Below are positions 6,920 to 15,328 of a stretch of DNA of 64,000 nt, in pieces. The position numbers were made by a program, and so were the translations under genes. Below the pieces are notes generated by a model. The model had not been told where the DNA came from and did not search any database. It saw only the letters and a program-made list of their open reading frames with translations. Each line of letters starts with the position of its first letter. Position 1 is the stretch's first letter. The stretch is from Gemmatimonadota bacterium (GTDB taxonomy: Bacteria; Gemmatimonadota; Gemmatimonadetes; Gemmatimonadales; Gemmatimonadaceae), in the NCBI GenBank assembly GCA_020161135.1, contig JAIUOB010000002.1, positions 496,001 to 560,000 on the forward strand, given 5' to 3'.

Positions 6920-9268
6920 CTAACCCGGCGCACCGCCCCTACGCCACCCGCCGTGCGTGGTTTCTCCGGCCGGCGGCTTGTCCAGCACCTCGCGCACGCG
7001 GAGCGCCAGCGACGCCATGGTGAACGGCTTGGGCAGGAACTCGACGCCGGGCCGCATCACGGTGGGCTCCTCGATGACATTCGCGGTGTAGCCGGACATG
7101 AACAGCACCCGCACCTCAGGCCGCAGCGCGCAGACGCGATCGGCCAGCACCTTGCCGTTCATGCGCGGCATGATGACATCGGTGAGCAGCAGGTCGACGG
7201 GTGCTTCCTCGCGGGCCAGCCAGGCGAGCGCCGCCTCCCCGCCGTCCGCGGCCACCACCTCGTACCCGAACTGCCGCAGCAACCGCTCGGTGAGACGTCG
7301 CAGCGGCCGGTCGTCCTCCACGAGGAGGATCCGCTCGGTGCCGCGCGGCACCTGGGCGGGCGGCACCTCCCGCATCGTCACCGACTCGCCGTCGACACGT
7401 GGCAGATAGATGCGAAACGCCGTGCCGCGGCCGACTTCCGAGTCGATCTCGATGTGTCCGCCGTTCTGCGACACCGCACCATGAATCATGGCCAGCCCGA
7501 GTCCGGTGCCATGCCCGGGCAACTTCGTGGTGTAGAAGGGCTCAAAGGCGTGATCGCGTGTCTCCGGCGACATGCCCTGCCCGGTGTCGGCCACACGCAG
7601 CAGTACGTAGGCGCCCGGCGAAGTGCCCGGATGCCGTCCCGCCGACGCGGCGTCAAGCTCGAGCTGGGAGATCTCGATGGTCACGCTGCCGCCGTCCGGC
7701 ATGGCGTCGCGCGCATTGGCCGCGAGGTTCACCAGGATCTGCTCGGCCTGCCCCGGGTCGAAGCGGACGAGATTGCCGACCGAGCGGGTGGTGTAGTGCA
7801 CGCTGATGTGCTCGCCCAGCAGGCGCTGCAGCATGCCGAGGGTGCGGCGTACCACCTCATCGAGGTCGAGCACGCGCGGCGCGATGACCTGCTTGCGCGA
7901 GAACGCGAGGAGCTGGCGGGTGAGGCTCGCCGCCGATTCGACGGCATGGTCGATCTCGTGCAGGTTGGCGCACACGGGCGCACTGGGCTCCAGCTCGGAC
8001 AGGGAGAGTTCGAGGAAGCCCTTCATCACGGTCAGCAGGTTGTTGAAGTCGTGCGCGACGCCGCCGGCCAGCCGACCGACCGTCTCGAGTCGCTGCGCCT
8101 GCTCGAGCTGCGCGCGCAGGTGACGCTCCTCGGTGATGTCGATGAACGACGCCAGCATGCCGCGTGGCGCACCGTCGGTATCGCGAAAGAGACTCGCCTG
8201 CAGGTAGAGGTGGCGCGTGCCCCCGTTCGCGCGCTCGGCCGTGAGTTCGCCGTTCCACGATCCGCGCGCGCGCAGCGCCGACGCGACCTCGGCCGCTGCA
8301 TCGAGGTCACTCCAGAACTCGCTCACCGACCGTCCCAGCACGTCCTCCGCGGTGTCGAAGCCCCACAGCGAGAGCGTGGCCTGGTTGACGTAGGTGATCG
8401 TGCCGGCAAGATCGGCGATGGCGATCGCGCTGAGCGACGAGGCGATGGCCGCTTCGAGCTGGCGCAGCGTGTCATCGAGGCGGCGACGCGCGCGAATGTC
8501 CGTGATACTGCCACGCACCATCGTGCGCCCGGCCAGCGGCAACGACCCAAGGCGCACCTCGCACAGGATCTGCTCGCCGCCCGCGGTGCGATGCAGCCAC
8601 TCGAAGACGGGGCTGCCGCCGCGCAGCGCCTCCCCGATGTACTCCCGGGCCGCGTCCTCCGACCGTCGGCCATCGGGCTGCACGGCCGCGCTCACATCGA
8701 GAACGCGGCTGGCGAGCAGCGCCGCGCGCGTCATGTCGAAGAGCTGCTCGGCGTGCTGGTTGGCGTCGACGAAGCGTTCGGAGAGCGCATCGTACACCAC
8801 GATCGCCTCGGGCGCGGCGTCGACGAGCAGCCGGTAGTGCGCCTCGCTCTCGCGGAGCGCCTGCCGCGCGCGCTCGCTCTCGGTGATGTCGCTGATGTGG
8901 CCGTGCCAGAGCGTGCTGCCATCCGGGAGGCGCTCGGGACGGGCATCCCCCTGCAGCCAGCGCTCACCGCGCACCGGCAGGCACACGCGATAGGTGCAGC
9001 GCCACGGCTCCAGCGTGGTCGCCGACACCGTGATGCTCTCGGCCACCCGCGCGAGGTCGTCGGGGTGCAGCCGGCCGAACACCGGCGTGGCATCGAGGAG
9101 GACCTCGTCCGGCCGCACCTCGTAGACGTCCTCGAGGCCGTGCGTGGCAAACGGGAAACAGGAGCGCCCGTCCGGGAACAGCTGATACTGGTAGAGCACC
9201 CCCGGGACCTGCCGGGCCAGTTTCTCCAGCAGCGTTGCGGGCCGGGTGGCGTCGGGGTCTGCGCGCAT
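6920..9268 (-). CDS. hybrid sensor histidine kinase with PAS domains and receiver
   Basis: A 782-residue, apparently soluble signalling protein. Three PAS/PAC-type sensor segments occupy about residues 1-130, 140-260 and 270-380, each ending with an (I)DIT motif. The dimerisation domain carries GGVAHDFNNLL with phospho-accepting H406. The HATPase domain follows with N-box NLAANARDAM, G1 DTGQGMS and G2 GTGLGLAM. A C-terminal receiver carries acidic EDD (651-653), phospho-acceptor D697 and K747. This layout is typical of kinases whose receiver is a phosphate sink or relay. No output regulator is adjacent. No transmembrane helix is evident, so the signal is probably cytoplasmic (redox, ligand or light). 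Confidence 0.92.
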   Translation of the reverse strand: MRADPDATRPATLLEKLARQVPGVLYQYQLFPDGRSCFPFATHGLEDVYEVRPDEVLLDATPVFGRLHPDDLARVAESITVSATTLEPWRCTYRVCLPVRGERWLQGDARPERLPDGSTLWHGHISDITESERARQALRESEAHYRLLVDAAPEAIVVYDALSERFVDANQHAEQLFDMTRAALLASRVLDVSAAVQPDGRRSEDAAREYIGEALRGGSPVFEWLHRTAGGEQILCEVRLGSLPLAGRTMVRGSITDIRARRRLDDTLRQLEAAIASSLSAIAIADLAGTITYVNQATLSLWGFDTAEDVLGRSVSEFWSDLDAAAEVASALRARGSWNGELTAERANGGTRHLYLQASLFRDTDGAPRGMLASFIDITEERHLRAQLEQAQRLETVGRLAGGVAHDFNNLLTVMKGFLELSLSELEPSAPVCANLHEIDHAVESAASLTRQLLAFSRKQVIAPRVLDLDEVVRRTLGMLQRLLGEHISVHYTTRSVGNLVRFDPGQAEQILVNLAANARDAMPDGGSVTIEISQLELDAASAGRHPGTSPGAYVLLRVADTGQGMSPETRDHAFEPFYTTKLPGHGTGLGLAMIHGAVSQNGGHIEIDSEVGRGTAFRIYLPRVDGESVTMREVPPAQVPRGTERILLVEDDRPLRRLTERLLRQFGYEVVAADGGEAALAWLAREEAPVDLLLTDVIMPRMNGKVLADRVCALRPEVRVLFMSGYTANVIEEPTVMRPGVEFLPKPFTMASLALRVREVLDKPPAGETTHGGWRRGGAPG

Positions 9269-9320
9269 GAGCGCACAAATTCCGCCGTTCGTCCCAGCGG
9301 CGGAAGAGGGATTTCCCCGG

Positions 9321-9791
9321 CTACGCGGCCGGCAGGGCCTCGGGCGCGCCGGGCAGCTCGGGCAGGGTCACGCCGGCCTTGGCGGCGCGGCGCTCGAGCG
9401 TCTCCCGGTCGGACAGGCTGCGGATGAGCGCGTCCGCTTCGCGGTTCTGCAGGTACTTCCCCTTCTCCCAGCCGTCGACGATGCCCTTGGGCGTGCCGTA
9501 GATGATGTCGGCGAACTGCGCGACGGTCAGCCCGATGGACTCGCGCAGCTGGCGAATTTCCTTCGGGAGAAGCAGACCGTGGGCCGCCCGGATGCGCTCG
9601 GTGGCCATCTTCTCGGCGGCGTCCCGCTGGTCGATGGTGCGCTGTTCGTGGGCGCACTTCTCACAGCGGTAGAACTCGCGGGTCACCTCCGCGGTCATCC
9701 CGGAGAGGCGCATCGCGACCTCTTCGGTGTGCAGGGCGTACCGTCCGCCGCAGCCGCGGTGGAGGGTACCGTCGAGAGTAGCGAGGCTCAC
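9321..9791 (-). CDS. MqsA-like zinc-finger/helix-turn-helix protein without partner toxin
   Basis: A 156-residue protein with the two-part layout of MqsA/YgiT antitoxins: an N-terminal putative zinc ribbon (HRGCGG near residue 11 and YRCEKC near 42) and a C-terminal Xre-type helix-turn-helix (about 75-130, with LRESIGLTVAQFADIIYG and GWEKGK). The first half of the zinc site is unusual because only one cysteine is visible rather than CxxC. No small MqsR-type toxin gene lies on either side: the neighbours are a histidine kinase and an EAL-HDOD protein. It may be an orphan antitoxin or a free-standing transcription factor. It lies 52 bp upstream of the histidine kinase on the same strand and could be cotranscribed with it. 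Confidence 0.72.
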   Translation of the reverse strand: MSLATLDGTLHRGCGGRYALHTEEVAMRLSGMTAEVTREFYRCEKCAHEQRTIDQRDAAEKMATERIRAAHGLLLPKEIRQLRESIGLTVAQFADIIYGTPKGIVDGWEKGKYLQNREADALIRSLSDRETLERRAAKAGVTLPELPGAPEALPAA

Positions 9792-9940
9792 GCGGGCACT
9801 TTGGGGTGGAAACGGGGGGGCCGTTGGATCGTCTCAAGCTCGTCAGGAGTCCGCTCCTCGCGCCACCCCTTGCGCCACCGCGTCGGTGACGTGGCCGGGA
9901 GTGCTCCGCGCCCTCATTCCGCACGCGACCGCCCCGTCCC

Positions 9941-11200
9941 ATGACCGATTTCTGCCTCGTCCGCCAGCCCGTCTTCGGCGTCAACGGCGCACTCATCGCG
10001 TACGACCTCCGCTTCAACGATCCGGAGGAGGGACAGCAGGCGTTCGCACAGAGCTTGCTGAACGGCACGTTCGACCTGGTGCGCAACCGACAGCCGGCCT
10101 TCGTGGCCGCGACGCGTGAGCAACTGCTGGGCGACGCCTTTCTGGTGGCCGAGGCGGGCAGCACCATCGTCATGCTCCCGCGCGACCTCGCGCCGGACGC
10201 CGACGTGATCGAGGCGGTCAAGCGCTATCGCCAGGCTGGTGGCGTGCTCGCGCTCGAGGCGGTCCGCACCGACGCCGCGCCCGCAGACGTGTTCCTGCCG
10301 TGGGCGCAGTGGGCCCGGGTGCCGGCGCGTGGAGCCAGCGCGGAGCAGATGGCGCAGGTGCATCGCCGCATCGGCGAGATCATCGCGAGCGTGCCCGGTG
10401 CGACGGCCCCCAGCCTGCTGGCCTGCGACATCGAGCAGAACGCCGAGTACGAGGCGGTGCGCGCGCTCGGCTTCGCCGGCTTCCAGGGGAGCTTCTTCAG
10501 TCGTCCGGAGCCGCTGCCGAGTGCGCAGATGCCGCAGGGCACCGTGGCGGCGATGCGCCTCATGGGCATGGCCCGCAACCCCGACTGCAGCGACCGGCAG
10601 CTCGAGGATGTCATCGCCACCGATCCGGTGCTCACGTTCCAGTTGCTGCGCCTGGTGAACAGCGCTGCCCTCGGCGGACGCGGCGTGAGCAGCATCGGGC
10701 AGGCGTTGCGCCTGATCGGGCGCAGTGCGTTCCTGCGCTGGCTCGCCGTGGCCGTGGCCGCGACGCGCAAGAGCAAGACGGGCGTCGACCAGGAGCTGGT
10801 GCGGCAGGCGGTCGAGCGCGGACGCCTGCTCGAACAGTTGGCGGGTGGCGGACGCGATGGCGGTACGCTCTTCCTCGTGGGGCTCTTCTCCCTGCTCGAC
10901 GGCGTGTTCCGCATGCCGCTCGACGAGATCCTGCAGCGCGTGGTGCTGAGCGACGACGCGGTGGCAGCGCTGCTGCGCCGCGAGGGTCCCTATGCCGACG
11001 CCCTCACCTTCGCGGAGAGCTACGAACTGGGCCTCTTCGAGCATGCCACGCAGCTTGCGCGCGACCTGGGCGTGAACCCGGACAAGATCAGCGAGTTCTA
11101 CACGAACGCGATCGTCTGGACGGCGGAGGCGTTGAGCGCGGCACTGGAGCCGGCGGGGGCGGGAGCGGGGACGGGAGCGGGGCTCAGGCGCGCCGGGTAA
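9941..11200 (+). CDS. EAL-HDOD signalling protein with degenerate EAL domain
   Basis: A 419-residue protein of the YuxH type. Residues 1-195 match the EAL fold (VRQPVFGVNGALIAYDLRF at the start is the usual QPIxD-like entry). The catalytic EAL motif itself is absent; LALEAVR appears where a metal-binding segment would be, so cyclic-di-GMP hydrolysis is unlikely. Residues about 205-395 form an HDOD domain (RQLEDVIATDPVLTFQLLRLVN) of the kind that assembles signalling complexes. The family is linked to surface motility and stress responses in other bacteria. The C-terminus ends in a low-complexity AGAGAGTGAG tail. It is divergent from the MqsA-like gene. Confidence 0.85.
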   Translation: MTDFCLVRQPVFGVNGALIAYDLRFNDPEEGQQAFAQSLLNGTFDLVRNRQPAFVAATREQLLGDAFLVAEAGSTIVMLPRDLAPDADVIEAVKRYRQAGGVLALEAVRTDAAPADVFLPWAQWARVPARGASAEQMAQVHRRIGEIIASVPGATAPSLLACDIEQNAEYEAVRALGFAGFQGSFFSRPEPLPSAQMPQGTVAAMRLMGMARNPDCSDRQLEDVIATDPVLTFQLLRLVNSAALGGRGVSSIGQALRLIGRSAFLRWLAVAVAATRKSKTGVDQELVRQAVERGRLLEQLAGGGRDGGTLFLVGLFSLLDGVFRMPLDEILQRVVLSDDAVAALLRREGPYADALTFAESYELGLFEHATQLARDLGVNPDKISEFYTNAIVWTAEALSAALEPAGAGAGTGAGLRRAG

Positions 11201-11229
11201 GCGCGGGCGGGGCGCGGTACATTCCGCCC

Positions 11230-11763
11230 ATGCCACGCCACGTCACCGCCCTCGCTGCCGCGCTGCTGCTCGCCGTGTCCACTCCGGCCGCCGCGCAGCA
11301 AACCGCCTCCTTCCTCGGCTACACCACGGCCGTGCCTGCGGGCTGGACCAGCGCCCCCGGCTCGTCGTCGATGCGCCTCGCGCAGTACACGATTCGCGAC
11401 ACCGACCAGAGTGTCGCCGCCGAAGTGGTGGTGTACTTCTTCGGCCCCGGACAGGGCGGCGGGGTCGACGCCAACCTCGAGCGGTGGAAGGCGCAGTTCT
11501 CGACGCCCGACGGCTCGCCGGTGTACGAGAAGGTGTCCACCGAGAAGACCGGCCCATTTCCCATCACCATCGCGGAGTATCGCGGCACCTACGCGCGCGG
11601 CGTAGGCGCAGGGGACGCCGCGGCCGCCAAGCCGGGTCAGTCGCTGGTCGCGGTCATCGCCGAGACGCCCAAGGGCACGCTCTTCTTAAAACTGTTCGGC
11701 GCGACCGCCAAGGTGAGCGCGCAGCGCGCTGCGCTCGAGCAGTTCGTGAAGGGAATGAAATAG
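11230..11763 (+). CDS. secreted protein of unknown function
   Basis: A 177-residue protein beginning with a clear Sec signal peptide (residues 1-22, cleavage likely after AAAQ). The mature part contains a pattern like that of small periplasmic proteins in which a PAGWTSAPGSSSMRLAQY segment is followed by a beta-rich domain. I recognise no catalytic motif. It starts 29 bp after the EAL-HDOD gene on the same strand and may be cotranscribed with it. The ATG is preferred because it gives an intact signal peptide. Confidence 0.72.
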   Translation: MPRHVTALAAALLLAVSTPAAAQQTASFLGYTTAVPAGWTSAPGSSSMRLAQYTIRDTDQSVAAEVVVYFFGPGQGGGVDANLERWKAQFSTPDGSPVYEKVSTEKTGPFPITIAEYRGTYARGVGAGDAAAAKPGQSLVAVIAETPKGTLFLKLFGATAKVSAQRAALEQFVKGMK

Positions 11764-11765
11764 CG

Positions 11766-11782
11766 CGCGAGCGCCGCTCGCG
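11766..11782. terminator. candidate bidirectional terminator hairpin
   Basis: Between two converging genes, a 7-bp perfect stem CGCGAGC/GCTCGCG encloses a three-base loop. No T-tract follows on either strand, so this is only a candidate, but its place in a 28-bp convergent gap supports it. Confidence 0.4.
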
Positions 11783-11791
11783 TGTGCGGGC

Positions 11792-13453
11792 TCACTCCGC
11801 CGGCAACGGTGTGGGCCAGGCCAGCGGCACCCCCGCCTGACGCAGCACGCGCTGCAGGTCGGCGGTGCGATCGGCGCGTTCGTGGATACCCGCAGGCGGG
11901 CGCCGCGTGCGCAGCGCCTCGGACACGAGGTGTCCCACCGCCTCGCCGATGTTCCACTCGATCGGATGCAGGCGATAGCAGCCGTTGGTGAGGTGCGTGA
12001 CACCGAGATTTTTGCACGCCGGCAAGAGGTTCCTCAGGCGCACCGGCACGAGTGCCCCGAGAGGAATCTGAAACGGCACCGTGTCGCCGTAGCCGCCCGT
12101 GTCGCCGCGCGTGGTGCGGTGCAGGTCCATCGCGTAGTGCCCGATGCCGACGCTGTCGGCGAAGGCCGTGGTGACGGTGCCGGGTGGCAGCAGCGGGCGC
12201 AGCACGTCCTGCTCGCGGACGATGGTGCGTGTGCGCATCCGGCGGCTCTCGCGGATGTACGGGTACATGGCCAGACCGTCGTCGGTGCCGACGATATCGG
12301 CGCGCAGACGCAGCCCCGGCCACCCCGCGCCGCCATCGGGGCGCGGCGCCTCGGTCTGCAGCCAGTACAGCAGACACGCACTCAGCGCGCGCGCCGCGTC
12401 GACATGCCGCGCCGCATCGGCTACGCTGCCGCCCACGAGCGGCCCGTCGGCGTAGTCGTTCTGCCACCAGTTCACGAGCGTCACGTCGCTCGCATGCGTG
12501 CCGGGCGTGAACAGCGTGTGATCGATGATGCGACGGTAGGACCAGTATCCGGTACGCTTCGCCGGGTCGAAGCCGATGCGCGCATTGGCCGGTTCGTCGA
12601 AACTGAGCTGCCGGTACGCGGCGCCATCGACCGTCACGGTCGCGTCGCGCCAGCGGGCGTAGTCGCGCGGCCGGCCAATGGTGTGCGTCTCGCCGGCGCG
12701 ATGCTCCATGGCGAACACCACCGTGATGCTTTGCTGGTTGTCGGGCTGCGCGACGTCCGCTGCGTGCGGCTCGCCCGTGTCACCGCGCGCCTCGGCTCCC
12801 ATGACGTGCTCGGCGCCGCACAACGGCAGCAGGTCGCCGAGTTCGGTCGCGTCCGCCACGTAGGCCCCGCGGAGCACCGTTTCGCGCCCGGCCGCGTCGC
12901 GCACGACGATGGCGCGCACCGTGTCACGCTCGACATCGGCGCGCACGGCGCGGGTGTGTCGCAGCACGATCAGGCGCCCGCTCGCAACGTGCGGAGCCAG
13001 CATGGTCTCCAGCGCCGACAGCCAGACGCGCGGCTCAGCGCAGAGCCGCGACACCCACCCGTTGCCGGGATTGAGGCGCGCGTTCGCGCGCGCACGCGGC
13101 AGCAGCGTGGCGTCGGCGCGGTAGTGCGCGCGCACGGCCTCGCGCAACGCGCGGTAGCGCTGCGTACCGCCGATGGTCTCGATCCACTTGTTCTCGTCGG
13201 GGGGCACGGCCTGCGCGGTGAACTGGCCGCCGATCCACGCCGTCTCCTCGGTCATGATCACGCGCAGCCCGGCCTCGCAGGCGGCCAGCGCGGCGGCGCA
13301 CCCGCCCACCCCGCCACCGATGACGACGAGATCGGCCCGGCGCTCGGCGGGCTGCTGGGCCGCCGCAAGCAGGTCGCGCGCCACGACCGGCAGCGCACCC
13401 GCGAGGGCGAGCTGCGACACGAACGTGCGGCGGGTGATGTCCCGATGCCTCAT
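11792..13453 (-). CDS. FAD-dependent oxidoreductase with Tat-type signal
   Basis: A 553-residue flavoprotein of the FAD_oxidored family. The N-terminus has a twin-arginine signal (TRRTFVSQLALAGA, residues 7-20), followed by the dinucleotide-binding motif VVIGGGVGGCAAALA (43-57) with its acidic partner in MTEETAW. Late motifs VRLRNLLPACKNLGVTH and GEAVGHLV are those of the family's FAD-binding C-terminal part. Proteins of this group are exported folded and oxidise unknown, possibly sugar-derived, substrates. The start overlaps the end of the LysR gene by ATGA, so the two are coupled and the regulator probably controls this enzyme. Confidence 0.85.
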   Translation of the reverse strand: MRHRDITRRTFVSQLALAGALPVVARDLLAAAQQPAERRADLVVIGGGVGGCAAALAACEAGLRVIMTEETAWIGGQFTAQAVPPDENKWIETIGGTQRYRALREAVRAHYRADATLLPRARANARLNPGNGWVSRLCAEPRVWLSALETMLAPHVASGRLIVLRHTRAVRADVERDTVRAIVVRDAAGRETVLRGAYVADATELGDLLPLCGAEHVMGAEARGDTGEPHAADVAQPDNQQSITVVFAMEHRAGETHTIGRPRDYARWRDATVTVDGAAYRQLSFDEPANARIGFDPAKRTGYWSYRRIIDHTLFTPGTHASDVTLVNWWQNDYADGPLVGGSVADAARHVDAARALSACLLYWLQTEAPRPDGGAGWPGLRLRADIVGTDDGLAMYPYIRESRRMRTRTIVREQDVLRPLLPPGTVTTAFADSVGIGHYAMDLHRTTRGDTGGYGDTVPFQIPLGALVPVRLRNLLPACKNLGVTHLTNGCYRLHPIEWNIGEAVGHLVSEALRTRRPPAGIHERADRTADLQRVLRQAGVPLAWPTPLPAE

Positions 13454-14355
13454 GTGCGCCACGGTACACGCTGGAACGCATCCCGCAAGCGTGCCACGAA
13501 CGCCGTGGTGCGCGCTGAGCGTCCGCGTCGGGCTCCGACGAACGCAACGACGTCGGCCGCCGGGAGTGCGAAGTCGGGGAGGAGACGCACGAGGCGACCC
13601 GCCGCGACATCGTCGTGCACACTCCACTCCGACCGCACGATGACGCCCTCACCGGCCAGCGCCCACTCGCGCACCACGTCGCCATCGTTGCTGGCCAGCG
13701 CCGGACGCACGCGCACCTGTGTGGTGCGTCCGGCGCCGTCGGTGAAGCGCCAGAGCGTGACGTCCTCGTCGTTCTCACGCAGCGCGATGCAGCGGGCCGA
13801 CCGGAGTGCGTCGGGCGTTTCCGGCGCGCCATGCTGTGCGACGTATGCGGGCGAGGCCACCAGCCACCGCGCGTTGGGCGCGAGTTGCTCGGCGCGCAGT
13901 GAATGGTGCGGTTCGCCACCGATGTGCACGGCCACATCCCAACTGTGGTCGGGGACGCGCGCCACGCTCTCCGACAGTGCCAGGTCGAGCGTGATGTCGG
14001 GGTGCGCCCGGCAGAAGGCCGCGGCGACCGGCGCGATGTAGCGTCGCCCGAAGCCGAAGGGGGCCAGGACGCGCAGGTGTCCCGCCACCACACCGCGTCG
14101 CTGCGCGAGCGCCTCGGCGAGCGCCTCCAGTTCGTCGCCGATGGCCTGCCCGCGCGTGGCCAGCAGCTCGCCCTCGGCGGTGAGCGTGGGGCGCCGGCCA
14201 CGCCGTTCGAGCAGGCGGACCCCGACGCGGCGCTCGAGCTCCTGCAGCCGCTGCGTCACGGCGGAGGGTGTCACGTCGAGCACGCGGGCCGCCGCCGCGA
14301 GCGACGGGGTGCGGGCGATGGTGGCGAAGAATGTGAGGTCGGCGGTGGTGAGCAT
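13450..14355 (-). CDS. LysR-family transcriptional regulator
   Basis: A 301-residue regulator with an N-terminal winged helix-turn-helix (residues 1-60, FATIARTPSLAAAARVLDVT and LERRVGVRLLERRGR) and a periplasmic-binding-like effector domain. LysR proteins usually activate a divergent or adjacent gene in response to a small molecule. This one is unusual in being cotranscribed, by a four-base overlap, with its likely target, the FAD oxidoreductase. A dyad lies just upstream of its start, in the gap shared with the divergent ABC transporter genes. Confidence 0.92.
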   Translation of the reverse strand: MLTTADLTFFATIARTPSLAAAARVLDVTPSAVTQRLQELERRVGVRLLERRGRRPTLTAEGELLATRGQAIGDELEALAEALAQRRGVVAGHLRVLAPFGFGRRYIAPVAAAFCRAHPDITLDLALSESVARVPDHSWDVAVHIGGEPHHSLRAEQLAPNARWLVASPAYVAQHGAPETPDALRSARCIALRENDEDVTLWRFTDGAGRTTQVRVRPALASNDGDVVREWALAGEGVIVRSEWSVHDDVAAGRLVRLLPDFALPAADVVAFVGARRGRSARTTAFVARLRDAFQRVPWRT

Positions 14356-14378
14356 TCAGGTGGGCCTTAAGGGTGAAG
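14356..14378. promoter_or_regulatory. dyad in divergent promoter region, candidate LysR site
   Basis: Directly before the LysR start, TTCA and TGAA half-sites flank a centre containing CCTTAAGG. This has the T-N11-A-like symmetry of LysR boxes. The gap is only about 25 bp if the ABC gene started at the ATG at 14381, and 73 bp if it starts at 14429, which is the more workable length for two divergent promoters. Confidence 0.4.
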
Positions 14379-14428
14379 TTATGGGCATTACGGAGAAACT
14401 TGACGCGCGGCTTCACGTCCTGATCGGC

Positions 14429-15328
14429 ATGACCGCTCCCCACCCTGCCGCTCCCGCGCCGCGTCTCGTGCTGCGCGACGTCTCCCGTACCTATCCGAAC
14501 GGCGTGCGCGCCCTGCGCGGCGTCTCGCTCGACATCGGCCCCGGCCTGTTCGGCCTGCTCGGTCCGAATGGGGCCGGCAAGTCGACGCTCATGCGGACCA
14601 TCGCCACGCTCCAGGCCGCGGACACCGGCGCGATCACGTTCGGCGGCACCGACGTTTTCGCCGATGTGACCGCGCACCGCGCGCGGCTGGGATACCTGCC
14701 GCAGGACTTCGGCGTGTATCCCGGCCTCTCGGCGCGCGCGCTGCTCGATCATCTCGCCGTGCTCAAGGGGCTCACCGACCGCGGCCCCCGGCGCGCGCAG
14801 GTGGACGCGCTCCTGCAGCAGGTGAACCTCTGGGAGCATCGTGATCGTGCGGTGAGCGGCTTCTCGGGCGGCATGCGGCAACGCTTCGGCATTGCGCAGG
14901 CGCTGTTGGGCGCCCCGGAGCTGCTCATCGTCGACGAACCCACCGCCGGGCTCGACCCGGCCGAGCGGGGGCGCTTCTACAACCTGCTGGGCGCGGTGGG
15001 GGAGCAGGCGACGGTCATCCTGTCCACGCACATCGTCGAGGATGTGCGGCAACTGTGCACGCGCATGGCAATCATCGCCAACGGCGTTGTGGTGCGCGAG
15101 GGGGTGCCGGACGACCTCGTCCACGCGCTCGAGGGGCGCATCTGGCAGCGCACGGTCGCGCGCGGCGAGCATCTCGCCTTTGCCAGCGCGCAGGCGCTCA
15201 CGACCACGTTACACGCCGGCATGACGCGCGTGCGCCTCCTGGCCGAACACGCGCCCGATGCGTCGTCCGCGCCCGCGAGCGCGACACTCGAGGACGTCTA
15301 CTTCCACGCCGTCGGCGAACCGTCATGA
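14429..15328 (+). CDS. ABC transporter ATP-binding protein
   Basis: A 299-residue ATPase with Walker A LLGPNGAGKST (43-53), Q-loop in LPQDFG, signature SGFSGGMRQR, Walker B LLIVDEPTAGLDP and switch STH. The ATG at 14429 fits the family's usual N-terminus. An in-frame ATG at 14381 would add 16 residues and leave almost no room for the divergent promoter. The stop overlaps the start of the next gene (ATGA), so it certainly energises the permease-peptidase fusion encoded there. Confidence 0.9.
   Translation: MTAPHPAAPAPRLVLRDVSRTYPNGVRALRGVSLDIGPGLFGLLGPNGAGKSTLMRTIATLQAADTGAITFGGTDVFADVTAHRARLGYLPQDFGVYPGLSARALLDHLAVLKGLTDRGPRRAQVDALLQQVNLWEHRDRAVSGFSGGMRQRFGIAQALLGAPELLIVDEPTAGLDPAERGRFYNLLGAVGEQATVILSTHIVEDVRQLCTRMAIIANGVVVREGVPDDLVHALEGRIWQRTVARGEHLAFASAQALTTTLHAGMTRVRLLAEHAPDASSAPASATLEDVYFHAVGEPS

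Noticed and set aside
5822..9427. Plus-strand open frame of about 1200 codons
   Set aside because: It lies opposite two ABC genes and a hybrid histidine kinase whose motifs are intact on the minus strand; composition is His/Arg/Gly-rich and domain-free.
9321..9791. Complete MqsR/MqsA toxin-antitoxin pair
   Set aside because: Only the antitoxin-like gene is visible; no small ribonuclease-like frame lies within several hundred bases on either side.
11882..14041. Plus-strand open frame of about 720 codons
   Set aside because: Antisense to the FAD oxidoreductase and LysR genes, both of which have clear motifs.
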